Shown piece after piece: positions 1 to 9,042 of a stretch of 64,000 bases of DNA; position 1 is the stretch's first letter; each line of letters starts with the position of its first letter. The stretch comes from Rohdeia sp041398665. Its GTDB lineage: Bacteria > Planctomycetota > UBA1135 > GCA-002686595. The notes under the pieces are model-generated. The model searched no databases. It was not told where the DNA came from and was given only the letters and a program-made list of their open reading frames with translations. The stretch covers positions 56,076 through 120,075 of the forward strand of contig JAWKUH010000017.1 in the NCBI GenBank assembly GCA_041398665.1. Direction: 5' to 3'. The position numbers and the translations under genes are program-made.

Positions 1-1
1 C

Positions 2-2398
2 GGCCCGGACATCGACTCGAGCTTCTCCGGTTCCGCGAGCAAGCTCGCCGCGGTGCAGAACGCACTGCTCGGCGACGGCACGCTGCGCGGCATCCTCGGC
101 AGCTCGCTCGTGCTCGCGCTGCTCGTCGTGTACCTGATGATGTGCGTGCTCTTCCAGAGCTTCGCCCTGCCGCTCGTCATCATGTTCAGCGTGCCGCTGG
201 CGACGCTCGGCGGTTTCGGCGCCCTCGCGCTCGTGCACGAGTGGTCGCTCTCCGACCCCTACCTGCCGATCCAGAAGCTCGACGTCCTCACGATGCTCGG
301 CTTCGTCATCCTGATCGGCGTCGTCGTCAACAACGCGATCCTGATCGTGCACCAGACGCTCAACTTCATGCGTCCGGCGGGTCCCGGCGAGGAGGACGAG
401 CAGGAGCTCCACTCCCTCCCGGTCCGCGAGGCCATCACGGAGTCCGTGCGCTCGCGCGTGCGGCCGATCTTCATGAGCACGCTGACCTCGGTGCTCGGCA
501 TGGCGCCGCTCGTGCTCATGCCCGGTTCGGGTTCGGAGCTCTACCGCGGACTCGGCAGCGTGGTCGTCGGCGGCCTCATGGTGTCGACGATCTTCACGCT
601 CGTCCTCGTCCCGCTGCTCCTCAGCCTCGTGCTCCAGGTCCGCGGGAAGGTCACGGGTCGGTCGGCGGCCGAACTCGCCAACACCGGCATGCTCGGCACG
701 GTCGCGGGGATCCTCGTCGCGGTCGCGCTGCCGATGCTCGGCGGCTGCAGCAGCACGAAGGTCGAGCCGCGCTGGGACACGACCTCGGAACGCGTCGCGC
801 GCGAGGTCCTCGACGGCGTCGGCGAGACGAGCCCCGTGACGATGCGTTTCGCGCCGTCGCAGGTCGACGAACTGCTCGACGCGCGCCGGGCCGAGCTCGA
901 CGCGATCGGCGGTCCGCGGTCCTACGAGGACCTCGAGGTGGTGCTCGGCGAGGGCGTCTCCGGCTCCGAGCCGGAGCACCGCGAACTCACGCTCGACCGC
1001 GCTGTCGAACTCGCGCTCGCGAACAACCTCGGCCTGCGCCGCAAGCGGCTCGAGCCCGACGCGGCGCGCGAGACCCTGACCGAGAGGGACGCGATCTACG
1101 ACACGGTGCTGTTCGCCGACCTCGAGTACGAACGCATCGACGCACCGCGCCCCGTCCCGATCATCGGCGGCGTGACGCTCGGCTCGCCCGTCAACGGATC
1201 GGACCGCGTTCGTCTCCAGTCGGGCGTCCGCAAGCTGCTCTCGAGCGGCGCGACGGTCAGCGCGACGGGCTTCGTCGAGCGCTACGACAGCCGCTCCCCC
1301 GGCATCAGCTACCTGCCCGACCCGGCGTACCGCGCCGGCGTGACGCTCGAGGCCACGCAGCCGCTGCTCCGCGGCTACGGCGACGAGGTCACGTCGGCGG
1401 AGCGCGAACTCGCGGAGCGGGCGGTGCACCGTTCGGACTCGGAACTCGAGTCGGACGCGCTCTCGCTCGCGGCCGTCGTCACGCAGGCCTACTGGAACCT
1501 GGCGGAGGCGCAGGCGCGGCTCGAGATCCAGCAGCTCCTCGTCGAACGCGGCGAGGCGATCGTGCAGGTGCTCGAGCGCCGGCGCTCGTTCGACACGGAC
1601 GCCGCCCAGTACGCGGACGCGCTCGCGACCGTCGAGCAGCGGCGCGCGGACCTCGTCCGTGCGCGGCTGCTCGTCGAGCGGTCGTCGGACGAGCTCGCGA
1701 CGCTGCTCGACGCGGACGAGGCCGCGCTCGCATCGGACGTGCTCGTGGTGGCGACCGACACGTTCCAGCTCGCCCCGCTGACGCTCGACCTGCGCACGTC
1801 GATCGAGACGGCGCTCGAGCGGAGGCCGGAGCTCGACGCCGCCCTGCTCGACATCGAGGACGCGTCGTTGCGCGAACGTCTCGCGGCGAACACGCGCGAC
1901 CCGCGGCTCGACCTCGTGGCGAGGCTCGACGCGCTCGGCGAGGACGACGGGGTCGGTCCCGCGTTCTCGAGCCTGACGGGCGACGAGTTCTTCGGCGGCC
2001 TGATCGGGATCTCGTTCGAGATGCCGATCGGGAACCGTGCGGGCGAGGCCGGCGAACGACGGGCACGCATCGAGGCCCGTGCGGCGGCGCTGCGCTACGA
2101 GGAGCTCGCGCGCGACGTGGTGAAGGAGGTGAAGGACGCGCTGCGTCAGCTCCGCACGAACTACGAGCTGGTCGGCGCCACGCGCTCCTTCCGCATCGCG
2201 CAGTCCGAGAACCTCCGCGCCCTCGAGGCCGAGGCCGAGCGGCGGGCGAGCCTGACCCCCGAGTTCCTGCGCCTGCGCTTCGACCGCCAGGAGCGCCTCG
2301 CGCGGGCGCAGCTCGACGAGCTGCAGGCCGTGGCCAACTTCTCCCGAGCGCTCGCCGCCTACCGTCGTGCGGTCGGGGAGGGTCAGCGCGAGCAGTGA
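2..2398 (+). CDS. RND efflux permease C-terminus fused to TolC-like outer-membrane lipoprotein (5' partial)
   Basis: The frame is open from base 2, so the gene starts before the window; 798 residues are visible. Residues 1 to about 220 are the last membrane segments of an HAE-1/AcrB-type RND pump, with the inner-membrane motifs RPIFMSTLTS and GSELYRGLG followed by a final helix. The frame then runs without a stop into a second hydrophobic stretch ending in the lipobox LGGC (Cys249), and from there into an outer-membrane efflux protein with two OEP-type helical repeats starting near LTLDRAVELALANN. Established role: RND pumps drive proton-coupled export through a TolC-like duct. An in-frame ATG at 689 would give a 20-residue lipoprotein signal, so the duct part may also be made separately, but I see no clear ribosome site there. 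Fusion of permease and duct in one chain is unusual. Confidence 0.85.
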   Translation, partial: GPDIDSSFSGSASKLAAVQNALLGDGTLRGILGSSLVLALLVVYLMMCVLFQSFALPLVIMFSVPLATLGGFGALALVHEWSLSDPYLPIQKLDVLTMLGFVILIGVVVNNAILIVHQTLNFMRPAGPGEEDEQELHSLPVREAITESVRSRVRPIFMSTLTSVLGMAPLVLMPGSGSELYRGLGSVVVGGLMVSTIFTLVLVPLLLSLVLQVRGKVTGRSAAELANTGMLGTVAGILVAVALPMLGGCSSTKVEPRWDTTSERVAREVLDGVGETSPVTMRFAPSQVDELLDARRAELDAIGGPRSYEDLEVVLGEGVSGSEPEHRELTLDRAVELALANNLGLRRKRLEPDAARETLTERDAIYDTVLFADLEYERIDAPRPVPIIGGVTLGSPVNGSDRVRLQSGVRKLLSSGATVSATGFVERYDSRSPGISYLPDPAYRAGVTLEATQPLLRGYGDEVTSAERELAERAVHRSDSELESDALSLAAVVTQAYWNLAEAQARLEIQQLLVERGEAIVQVLERRRSFDTDAAQYADALATVEQRRADLVRARLLVERSSDELATLLDADEAALASDVLVVATDTFQLAPLTLDLRTSIETALERRPELDAALLDIEDASLRERLAANTRDPRLDLVARLDALGEDDGVGPAFSSLTGDEFFGGLIGISFEMPIGNRAGEAGERRARIEARAAALRYEELARDVVKEVKDALRQLRTNYELVGATRSFRIAQSENLRALEAEAERRASLTPEFLRLRFDRQERLARAQLDELQAVANFSRALAAYRRAVGEGQREQ

Positions 2399-3067
2399 GG
2401 GGCTGAGGTCGGGGCGTCGTCCGGCGCCGAGCGCAGCGTCGGTCGAGGGCTGCGCGGCCCAACGGCCGCGCGACCACACGAATTCAACACGAAGAACCGA
2501 AGAACAGAAGGAGGTCGGTCGCGGTCCGTCCTTCCTATCTTCCGCTCTTCGTGTTGAGACCCTCGGCGCCTTGGGCGCCGAGCGCAGCACCTCCCGTTCG
2601 TCTCGAGACGTAGCGCGGCCTCCCGGCCGCGCGGGGGAACGAACACGCGACCTTCGGTCGCGTGGGGAGAACACAGCGTGGCCCTTCGGGCCACGCGAAT
2701 CGAAACACGAAGAAGGCGAAGAACCGGAAGGCGCCGCCTTCGGCGGCGGACCACACGGAAGGAACACAGGGACCCGCGGGGCGCGTCGCGCCCCGCGGGT
2801 CCCTGCGTCCGCGCCGCGAAGCGGCGCCTTCGTGTTCTTCGTGTCTTTCCTGTCGTTCCCTTCGTGTCGAAACTGCGTGGACTTCGGCGCCGAAGGCGCC
2901 GAGCGCAGCACCTCGTGCACTTCTCGAGGAGCGGCGCGGCCCGACGGCCGCGCGACCACACGAATTCAACACGAAGAACCGAAGAACAGAAGGAGATCGG
3001 TCGCGGTCCGTCCTTCTTGTCCTCCGCTCTTCGTGTTGAAACCCTCGGCGCCTTGCGCGCCGAGCGA
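2399..3067. repeat. Mosaic of palindromes and long inverted repeats in a convergent gap
   Basis: This 669-base tail-to-tail gap holds no convincing gene. It contains short GC palindromes (for example near 2454-2471, 2564-2580, 2612-2631, 2646-2662, 2678-2696), a long imperfect hairpin at 2700-2873 with CACGAAG-rich arms, and a perfect 17-bp stem at 2769-2785 / 2787-2803. A second unit, CAACACGAAGA about 50 nt before TCTTCGTGTTG, occurs twice, near 2484 and 2967. The long hairpin matches two more copies at 10371-10533 and 10630-10791. Overlapping ORFs here are basic, low-complexity translations of the repeats. Confidence 0.85.
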
Positions 3068-4099
3068 CTACTCCGAGAACCCGCTGCTCCTCGCGTAGCG
3101 GATCCCGAGCCCGATCAGCTTGTCGACGAGACCGGGATACCCGAGACCGCGCGCCTCCATGCCCTCCGCGAAGTCCTCACCGAAGGACAGATCGGGATTC
3201 GGGTTGGCCTCGAGGACGTAGACCTTCCCGTCGGCCTTCATCCGCAGGTCGATGCGCGCGTACCCGGAGAGACCGAGCACGCGGTAGATGCGCTTCGCCA
3301 AGGACTCGAGCTTCTCCCCCACGCTCTCCGGCAGGTCGCGCGCCGCTTCGCTGCGGAGGCCGATCCGCTTCTGGTAGGCGTGGTCCCACTTCACCTTCGA
3401 CGTCGCGATCGGCTGCGAGCCGGCCGGCAGGTTGTCGAAGGAGAGCTCCCACACCGGCGACGTGAGGAGGCGCTGGTTGCCGAGCACGCCGACCGTCAGC
3501 TCGCGGCCCTCGATGTACTCCTCCGCGATCGCCTCGAGGCAGACCTTGCGGTGGATGTAGTCGACGCGGTCGACGAGGTCCTCGTCGTTGCGGACGACCG
3601 ACGCCTGCGCGATGCCGAGCGACGCGTGCTCCGTCGCCCCCTTCACGATCAGCGGGAACTCGAGCTTCGACGGCCGCGCGACGCGCCGCCCCTTGCGGAA
3701 CACCGCGAAGCGCGGCACGCGGATGCGGTGGAAGGCGAGGATCTTCTTCGACAGCGCCTTGTCGTTCGCGAGCACGAGCCCGCGCGGGTTCACGCCGGTG
3801 TAGGCGAGGCGCTGGAGCTCGAGGTAGCTGACGACGTGCGCGTCCAGGTTCGCGAGCCCGCGGAAGTGCACGAGCAGGTTGAACGCCACGTGCGGCCGGA
3901 ACTCGCGGATCGTCTCGCGCAGCGGCGCGAGTTCGTCGCCGAGTCCGAGCACGCGCACCTCGTGTCCGAGCTCCTCGACGGTGTGGCGGACGTCGTACTC
4001 CGCCTTGAACGGCGAGACCTCCTGCGACGACATGCCCTCGATGGAGTCGGGGGGCTCGAGCCCCTCGTGGACCAACAGGAGGACGCGTCGACGTCTCAT
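3068..4099 (-). CDS. ATP-grasp ligase, D-alanine-D-alanine-ligase-like
   Basis: A 343-residue ATP-grasp enzyme, predicted to join a carboxylate to an amino or peptide group through an acyl-phosphate. Visible features are the ATP-binding lysine in IVKGATEHASLG (about 151-162), the EEYIEGRE strand (193-200), and the C-terminal metal site RIDLRM (282-287) with EANPNP (297-302). Length and motif order resemble Ddl and its relatives, but the N-terminal half is divergent and no mur or fts genes are nearby, so a cell-wall Ddl role is doubtful. The ATG overlaps the stop of the upstream HExxH protein by 4 nt (ATGA), which implies coupled translation and a shared job. The substrate is unknown. Confidence 0.8.
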   Translation of the reverse strand: MRRRRVLLLVHEGLEPPDSIEGMSSQEVSPFKAEYDVRHTVEELGHEVRVLGLGDELAPLRETIREFRPHVAFNLLVHFRGLANLDAHVVSYLELQRLAYTGVNPRGLVLANDKALSKKILAFHRIRVPRFAVFRKGRRVARPSKLEFPLIVKGATEHASLGIAQASVVRNDEDLVDRVDYIHRKVCLEAIAEEYIEGRELTVGVLGNQRLLTSPVWELSFDNLPAGSQPIATSKVKWDHAYQKRIGLRSEAARDLPESVGEKLESLAKRIYRVLGLSGYARIDLRMKADGKVYVLEANPNPDLSFGEDFAEGMEARGLGYPGLVDKLIGLGIRYARSSGFSE

Positions 4100-5166
4100 C
4101 GCGCGAAGACCGGGTTGCGGCTCGTGAGCATCTCGTTGCTGATCGCGCTGAGCAGCGCGACCGCGCGCATCGTCGTGGCCCGGTCGCCGCGGTCCGCGGC
4201 GAGCCCGAGTCGTCGACATCCCCGGATCATCTCCTTGAGGGCCTGCTCGACGACGTAGGAATCGATGCGAGTCCCGGACACGACCGTCCCGACGAGGTCG
4301 CGCGAGTAGGCCCGCAGGAAACCGGCGGCGGAGTCGCGCCGCGACCTGCGCGGCCGCTGCTCGAACACCGACGCGAGGCGCTCGTCGGTGCGCAGGTCCT
4401 CGGCGAACTCGCGGCGCTTCTTCTCGCGGTAGTGGTCGCCGAGCGTTCCCTTGAGCTTGCTGAGCGGATCGAGTCGTTCCGTCGAGCGGTGCGGCGGCGG
4501 TCGCTTCCCGATCTCGTCGACGAGCTCCTCGATGAACAAGAGCTTCCGGAGCGCCGGCCAGTCGGCGTAGCGCTTGCGCCAGGTGCGCGGCTCGCCCACG
4601 AGGACGGCGAACGTCTCGCACCAGTCCTCGAGCGGGTGGCTCTGCGCGTACCAACCCTCGAGGTGGACGACGCACTGCCGGCTCAACGGGTTCGCGCGGT
4701 AGGTGTCGCCGTAGCTGCGCGACGCGCGTCCGAAACGCGCGCGCCAGTCGCGTCGGCGGCGCAGGTGGTAGGCGTGCTCGATCGCGTGCCCCGTCTCGTG
4801 ACGGAGGAGCCGCAGGCACTCCTTCGACGTCCCCCCCTCGACCTCGAACACCATCTTCCGCTCGAGCGCCATGAGGCGCGCGTCGGCGAGGTGGAACGGG
4901 ATCGCGAAACCCGTCGAGCCGTCCGGACAGAACCAGTCGATCGAGAGCCAGACGTTGGGGCGGAAGTCGATGCCCGCGCGACCGAGGTCGTCGCACAACC
5001 GACGGAGGCGACCCTCGAGCGGCGAGCCCTCGATCTCGAGGCCGAGCCGCGAGAGGGGGACGTCGAGGAGCTCCTCGTCGGACAGCGCGCTCCACCAGTA
5101 CTTGCGTCGCCGACGCGCACGGGCGGGCGGGGTCTTCTCCAGGGCGTACAGCGAGAGCGATCCCAC
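4096..5166 (-). CDS. Putative zinc metallopeptidase (HExxH), partner of the ATP-grasp ligase
   Basis: A 356-residue soluble protein with no signal peptide. It carries HETGH at 123-127 followed by further histidines (HAIEHAYH), and a conserved-looking DWCETFAV (Glu184) that could supply the third zinc ligand in a gluzincin-like fold. I cannot place it in a named peptidase family. I chose GTG 5166 because TACCCT at 5179-5174 lies 7 nt upstream, the pattern seen before several other starts here; ATG 5199 would add 11 residues but lies upstream of the predicted transcription start. The stop overlaps the ATP-grasp start. It diverges from the ABC exporter across about 100 bp. A ligase and a hydrolase in one operon suggest making and trimming of an amide or peptide bond (inference). 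Confidence 0.7.
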   Translation of the reverse strand: MGSLSLYALEKTPPARARRRRKYWWSALSDEELLDVPLSRLGLEIEGSPLEGRLRRLCDDLGRAGIDFRPNVWLSIDWFCPDGSTGFAIPFHLADARLMALERKMVFEVEGGTSKECLRLLRHETGHAIEHAYHLRRRRDWRARFGRASRSYGDTYRANPLSRQCVVHLEGWYAQSHPLEDWCETFAVLVGEPRTWRKRYADWPALRKLLFIEELVDEIGKRPPPHRSTERLDPLSKLKGTLGDHYREKKRREFAEDLRTDERLASVFEQRPRRSRRDSAAGFLRAYSRDLVGTVVSGTRIDSYVVEQALKEMIRGCRRLGLAADRGDRATTMRAVALLSAISNEMLTSRNPVFAR

Positions 5167-5173
5167 GCGTCCA

Positions 5174-5179
5174 AGGGTA
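5174..5179 (-). promoter_or_regulatory. Predicted leaderless -10 element (TACCCT)
   Basis: TACCCT on the minus strand ends 7 nt before GTG 5166. No Shine-Dalgarno sequence lies between. It matches similar hexamers before several other genes in this window and argues for the downstream start codon. Confidence 0.45.
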
Positions 5180-5265
5180 GCCGTGCATTCGACGCGCATC
5201 GACCCTCGCAACGGCTGGGTTCGATTGGTGAGATACGCGGCTCGAGCCGGGGGAGGCTCGATCGC

Positions 5266-7080
5266 ATGCGCACTCTCGTCGAACTGTGGCCGTGGTTCCG
5301 GAAGTACCGCTGGACCTACGCGCTCGGGGCCGTCGCCCTGGTGGCCGCGGTGGTGCTGCGCCTCTGGATCCCGACCCGGCTCGGCCAGGCCATCGACCAG
5401 GTGCGCGACGCGCTCTCCTCGCCGGACACGGCGGACGGAGCCGGAGCGCTCGCGGCGCGGGCGGCGGTGGCGATCGTCGGAGCGGCGTTGCTCGGCGCGA
5501 TCACGCGCACGACGAGCCGCCTCACGATCCTCGGCGCGTGCCGCCTCGTGACGCACGACATGCGCCAGGCGATCTACGCGCGCCTGACGGAGCTCCCGCC
5601 GAGCTTCTACCTGCGCCTCTCCTCCGGGCAGCTCCTCTCGCGCGCGCTCAACGACGTGCAGAACGTGCAGGGCCTGACGGGCCCCGTGCTGATGTACATC
5701 TCGGAGACGGCGCTCCTGTTCGGCGTCGCGATCACCTTCATGGTCGGGATCGACCCGCTCATGACGGGGATCGTGCTGATCCCGTTCCCGATCTTCGTCT
5801 GGCGCAGTCGCCAGCTCGCGCGCCGCATCCAGGAGGGTTCGCGGCAGGCGCAGGACTCGCTCGGCTCCATGAGCGAGAAGCTCGGCGAGAGTCTCGGCGG
5901 CGTCCAGGTCGTGAAGACCATGGGCCTCGAGGAGTTCGAGTCCCGGCGCTTCGGCGAGCGCGTCGACGCCTACCGCGACCTCCAGCTCGACGTGGCGCGC
6001 GCGCGTTCCACGCTCATGCCGATGATGGGCGCGCTCGGCGGCGTGACGCTCGCGCTCGCGCTCCTGCTGTCGATCCCCGCCGTCGTGCGCGGCGACGTCG
6101 AGGTCGGACAGATCGCGGCCTTCATCATCTACCTCCAGCTCCTCGCGGCGCCGACGGGCGCGCTCGGCTTCGTCATCAGCAGCCTGCAGCGCGGCGCCGC
6201 CGCGCTCGACCGCATCGACGAGGTCCTGGAGGAGCCGCCGGGCTTCCGGACGGAGATGGCGGGCGCTCCGGTCGAGGACGTCGAGGGGCGCATCGAGCTC
6301 CGGCACCTCTCGGTGCGCGGCACGCCCGGCGTCGGCGGCGAGGGTGCGCGCCGCGAGCTGCTCTCCGACGTCTCGTTCGAGCTCGAACCCGGGCGCACGC
6401 TCGGCGTCGTCGGACGCACGGGTGCGGGCAAGACGACGCTCGCGCGCGTCCTGGCGCGGCTCGAGGAGATCGCCGACGACACCTACCTCGTCGACGGCAC
6501 GCCGGTCGAACGACTCGACCTCGGGGGACTCCGCCGGCGCATCGGCTACGTGCCGCAGGACGCCTTCCTGTTCAGCGACACGCTCCGGAACAACCTGACC
6601 TACGGCGCACCCGACGCGCCGGAGGAGCGCGTCCTGGAGGCGATCGAGATCGCGCAGCTCCACAAGGACCTCGACCAGCTCCCCGAGGGTCTCGAGACGG
6701 TCGTCGGCGAGCGCGGCGTCAACCTCAGCGGCGGTCAGCGCCAGCGCGTCGCGCTCGCGCGCGCCATCGTGAAGCGCCCGTCGATCCTGATCCTCGACGA
6801 CACGCTCTCCGCGGTCGACACCGACACGGCCGCGGCGATCCTGAGCGGACTCCAGCGCGTGCTCGGCACCTGCACGACCGTGATCGTCGCGCACCGGCTG
6901 TCGACGCTGCGCCGCGCCGACCTCGTCGTCGTGGTCGAGGACGGTCGCGTCGTCGAACGCGGCAAGCACGACGACCTCGTGCGCGCGGGAGGTCTCTACG
7001 CGACGCTCTGGCAGTCGCAGGAGGAGGACGGCAACCCGTTCCAGGACCCGGCCGAGCACGAGGAGGAGGCGCGCCGATGA
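5266..7080 (+). CDS. ABC exporter half-transporter A (degenerate ATPase site)
   Basis: A 604-residue type IV ABC exporter half: about six membrane helices in the first 310 residues, then a nucleotide-binding domain with Walker A GRTGAGKTT (about 382), signature LSGGQ (about 486) and Walker B ILILDD (about 507-512). The catalytic glutamate after Walker B is Asp, the hallmark of the non-hydrolysing site in heterodimeric exporters such as MdlA or TM287. The start is ATG 5266, with a GGGAGG ribosome site about 8 nt upstream. It overlaps the next gene by 4 nt. It very likely pairs with the 7077-8987 product in the inner membrane; the substrate is unknown, possibly lipid, peptide or drug. Confidence 0.92.
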   Translation: MRTLVELWPWFRKYRWTYALGAVALVAAVVLRLWIPTRLGQAIDQVRDALSSPDTADGAGALAARAAVAIVGAALLGAITRTTSRLTILGACRLVTHDMRQAIYARLTELPPSFYLRLSSGQLLSRALNDVQNVQGLTGPVLMYISETALLFGVAITFMVGIDPLMTGIVLIPFPIFVWRSRQLARRIQEGSRQAQDSLGSMSEKLGESLGGVQVVKTMGLEEFESRRFGERVDAYRDLQLDVARARSTLMPMMGALGGVTLALALLLSIPAVVRGDVEVGQIAAFIIYLQLLAAPTGALGFVISSLQRGAAALDRIDEVLEEPPGFRTEMAGAPVEDVEGRIELRHLSVRGTPGVGGEGARRELLSDVSFELEPGRTLGVVGRTGAGKTTLARVLARLEEIADDTYLVDGTPVERLDLGGLRRRIGYVPQDAFLFSDTLRNNLTYGAPDAPEERVLEAIEIAQLHKDLDQLPEGLETVVGERGVNLSGGQRQRVALARAIVKRPSILILDDTLSAVDTDTAAAILSGLQRVLGTCTTVIVAHRLSTLRRADLVVVVEDGRVVERGKHDDLVRAGGLYATLWQSQEEDGNPFQDPAEHEEEARR

Positions 7081-8987
7081 CCACCTCCAACGGCAGCACC
7101 GTCCGCGCGACCGAGGCGATCGACTTCGACGAGAAGGGCAAGCTCGACACGAGCCTGTTCCGCCGCCTCTGGCAGGTCATGCGCCCGCAGCGCGGGTTGA
7201 TCGCGACGAGCCTCGTCCTCCTGCTCCTCAACCAGTCGCTGCGCATCGCGCAGCCGCTGCTCGTCGCGCTCGCGATCGACCTGCACCTGGCGCCGCCGCA
7301 CGACCTCGAGGGACGCTGGGCGCACGTCGCCGAGGCGTGGAAGTCGTTGGAACGCGCGGTCGCCGGCGTCGTCGGCACCTCGGTGCACCCGCTCGTGCTG
7401 TTCGCCGCGGCGATCGGCGTGCTGGTCGTCGCGGAGTACTTCGCCCGACGCGGACAGCTGTGGCTGCTCGAACTCGCGGGTCAGAACGCGCTGCGCACCC
7501 TGCGCATGCGCGTGTTCCGCCACCTCCAGCGCCTGGCGTCGTCGTTCTACGACCGCACGCCGGTCGGACGCCTGATCGGCCGCGTCACGACCGACATCGA
7601 GGCGCTGCAGGAACTCTTCTCGACCGGCGTCGTCACGATCCTCGGTGACCTCGTGAACGTCGGCGTGATGACCGCGGTCCTGTTCCTCGTGAACGGCGAA
7701 CTCGCGATCGTCAGCCTGTGCGTCGTCCCGATCTTCCTGTTCGTGACGACGTTCGTGCGGCGCCACGTGCGCCGCGCCCAGGACCGCTTCGTGTCGTGGC
7801 GCTCGCGCATGGCCGCCTTCCTGCACGAGCACATCGTCGGCATGTCGATCGTGCAGTCGTCGACGCGCGAGCGGGACACGCGCGACCGCTTCGGCGACGT
7901 GACGGGAGAGATGCTCGACTCGCAGCTCTCCGTGGTGCGCTGGGAATCGACGCTGTCCGCGCTGATCGAGATGCTCGGCTCGTTCACGACCGCGCTGATC
8001 CTGTGGTACGGTGGCGGCATGGTCGCGGAGAGCCTGGGCGCGCAGGACGCGGCGGGCGCGGGCCTCACGGTCGGCACGCTGTTCTTCTTCGTCGACCTCA
8101 TGGGTCGGTTCTTCCAGCCGCTCACCGACCTCAGCCTCAAGGTCACGGTCCTGCAGAACGCGGCGAGCGCCGCGTCGAAGGTCTTCCGACTGCTCGATCA
8201 CGAGGAGTCGATCGCCGAGCGCGAGGGGGCGCGCGCCCCGGCGCCGGCCGGCGGACGCATCGAGTTCCGGGGCGTGCGCTTCCGCTACCCCACCCGCCCC
8301 GACGAGGAGGTGCTGCGCGGCATCGACTTCACGATCGAGCCGGGCGAGCGCGTCGCCGTCGTCGGCGCGACGGGCTCGGGCAAGTCGACGATCCTGCGCC
8401 TCGTGACGCGACTCTACGACGTGACGGAGGGCGCGATCCTCGTCGACGGCGTCGACGTGCGCGACTGGCCGCTGCAGGAGCTCCGCGCGCGCGCCGCCGT
8501 CGTCCACCAGGACGTCTTCCTGTTCGAGGGTTCGGTGCTCGACAACCTGCGCCTCTCGCGCCACGAGATCGCGCCCGAGGCCGCGATCGCGTCGGCGACG
8601 AGGCTGCACCTCGACCGCGTCGTCGCACGCTTCGACGGCGGCTGGGACGCACTCGTCGCCGAGCGCGGCAAGAACCTCTCGGCCGGCGAACGGCAGCTCA
8701 TCGCGTTCTCGCGCACCATGGCCGCCGCGCCCGAGATCGTCCTCATGGACGAGGCCACCTCGAACATCGACACGCACACCGAGGAGCTGCTCTCGGAGGG
8801 CATCGACGAGCTCCTCTCGAGCCGCACGTCGCTCACGATCGCGCACCGCCTCTCGACCATCCGCCACTCCGACCGGATCCTCGTCGTGCACAAGGGCCTG
8901 GTCGTCGAGGAGGGCTCGCACGACGAGCTGATGGCGCGGGGCGGGCGCTACCGGGAGCTGTACGAGCGACAGTACGATGCGGGCTGA
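7077..8987 (+). CDS. ABC exporter half-transporter B (catalytic ATPase site)
   Basis: A 636-residue half-transporter, partner of the preceding gene (ATG overlaps its stop). After a 35-residue acidic cytoplasmic start come about six membrane helices, with an unusually long first periplasmic loop (about residues 70-100). The nucleotide-binding domain has Walker A GATGSGKST (about 430), the non-canonical signature LSAGE (about 533) and Walker B IVLMDEATS (about 553) with the catalytic Glu present. This complements partner A, which has LSGGQ but Asp at the catalytic position, giving one active composite site. This is the arrangement of MdlAB and TM287/288-type exporters. Confidence 0.92.
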   Translation: MTTSNGSTVRATEAIDFDEKGKLDTSLFRRLWQVMRPQRGLIATSLVLLLLNQSLRIAQPLLVALAIDLHLAPPHDLEGRWAHVAEAWKSLERAVAGVVGTSVHPLVLFAAAIGVLVVAEYFARRGQLWLLELAGQNALRTLRMRVFRHLQRLASSFYDRTPVGRLIGRVTTDIEALQELFSTGVVTILGDLVNVGVMTAVLFLVNGELAIVSLCVVPIFLFVTTFVRRHVRRAQDRFVSWRSRMAAFLHEHIVGMSIVQSSTRERDTRDRFGDVTGEMLDSQLSVVRWESTLSALIEMLGSFTTALILWYGGGMVAESLGAQDAAGAGLTVGTLFFFVDLMGRFFQPLTDLSLKVTVLQNAASAASKVFRLLDHEESIAEREGARAPAPAGGRIEFRGVRFRYPTRPDEEVLRGIDFTIEPGERVAVVGATGSGKSTILRLVTRLYDVTEGAILVDGVDVRDWPLQELRARAAVVHQDVFLFEGSVLDNLRLSRHEIAPEAAIASATRLHLDRVVARFDGGWDALVAERGKNLSAGERQLIAFSRTMAAAPEIVLMDEATSNIDTHTEELLSEGIDELLSSRTSLTIAHRLSTIRHSDRILVVHKGLVVEEGSHDELMARGGRYRELYERQYDAG

Positions 8988-9042
8988 CCGGCCCGCCGGC
9001 ACGACCCCACGACTCGAACGCGCCGCACCGCGCGCCCCCGCC

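Noticed and set aside
2367..3098. Several overlapping ORFs on both strands between 2.4 and 3.1 kb
   Set aside because: They are Arg/Pro-rich translations of palindromic repeats, with similar ORFs over the related repeats at 10.1-10.9 kb in both strands; no family motif.
4432..5265. N-terminal extension of ABC half-transporter A
   Set aside because: It is antisense to the HExxH protein gene; ATG 5266 has a ribosome site and starts the first membrane helix region.
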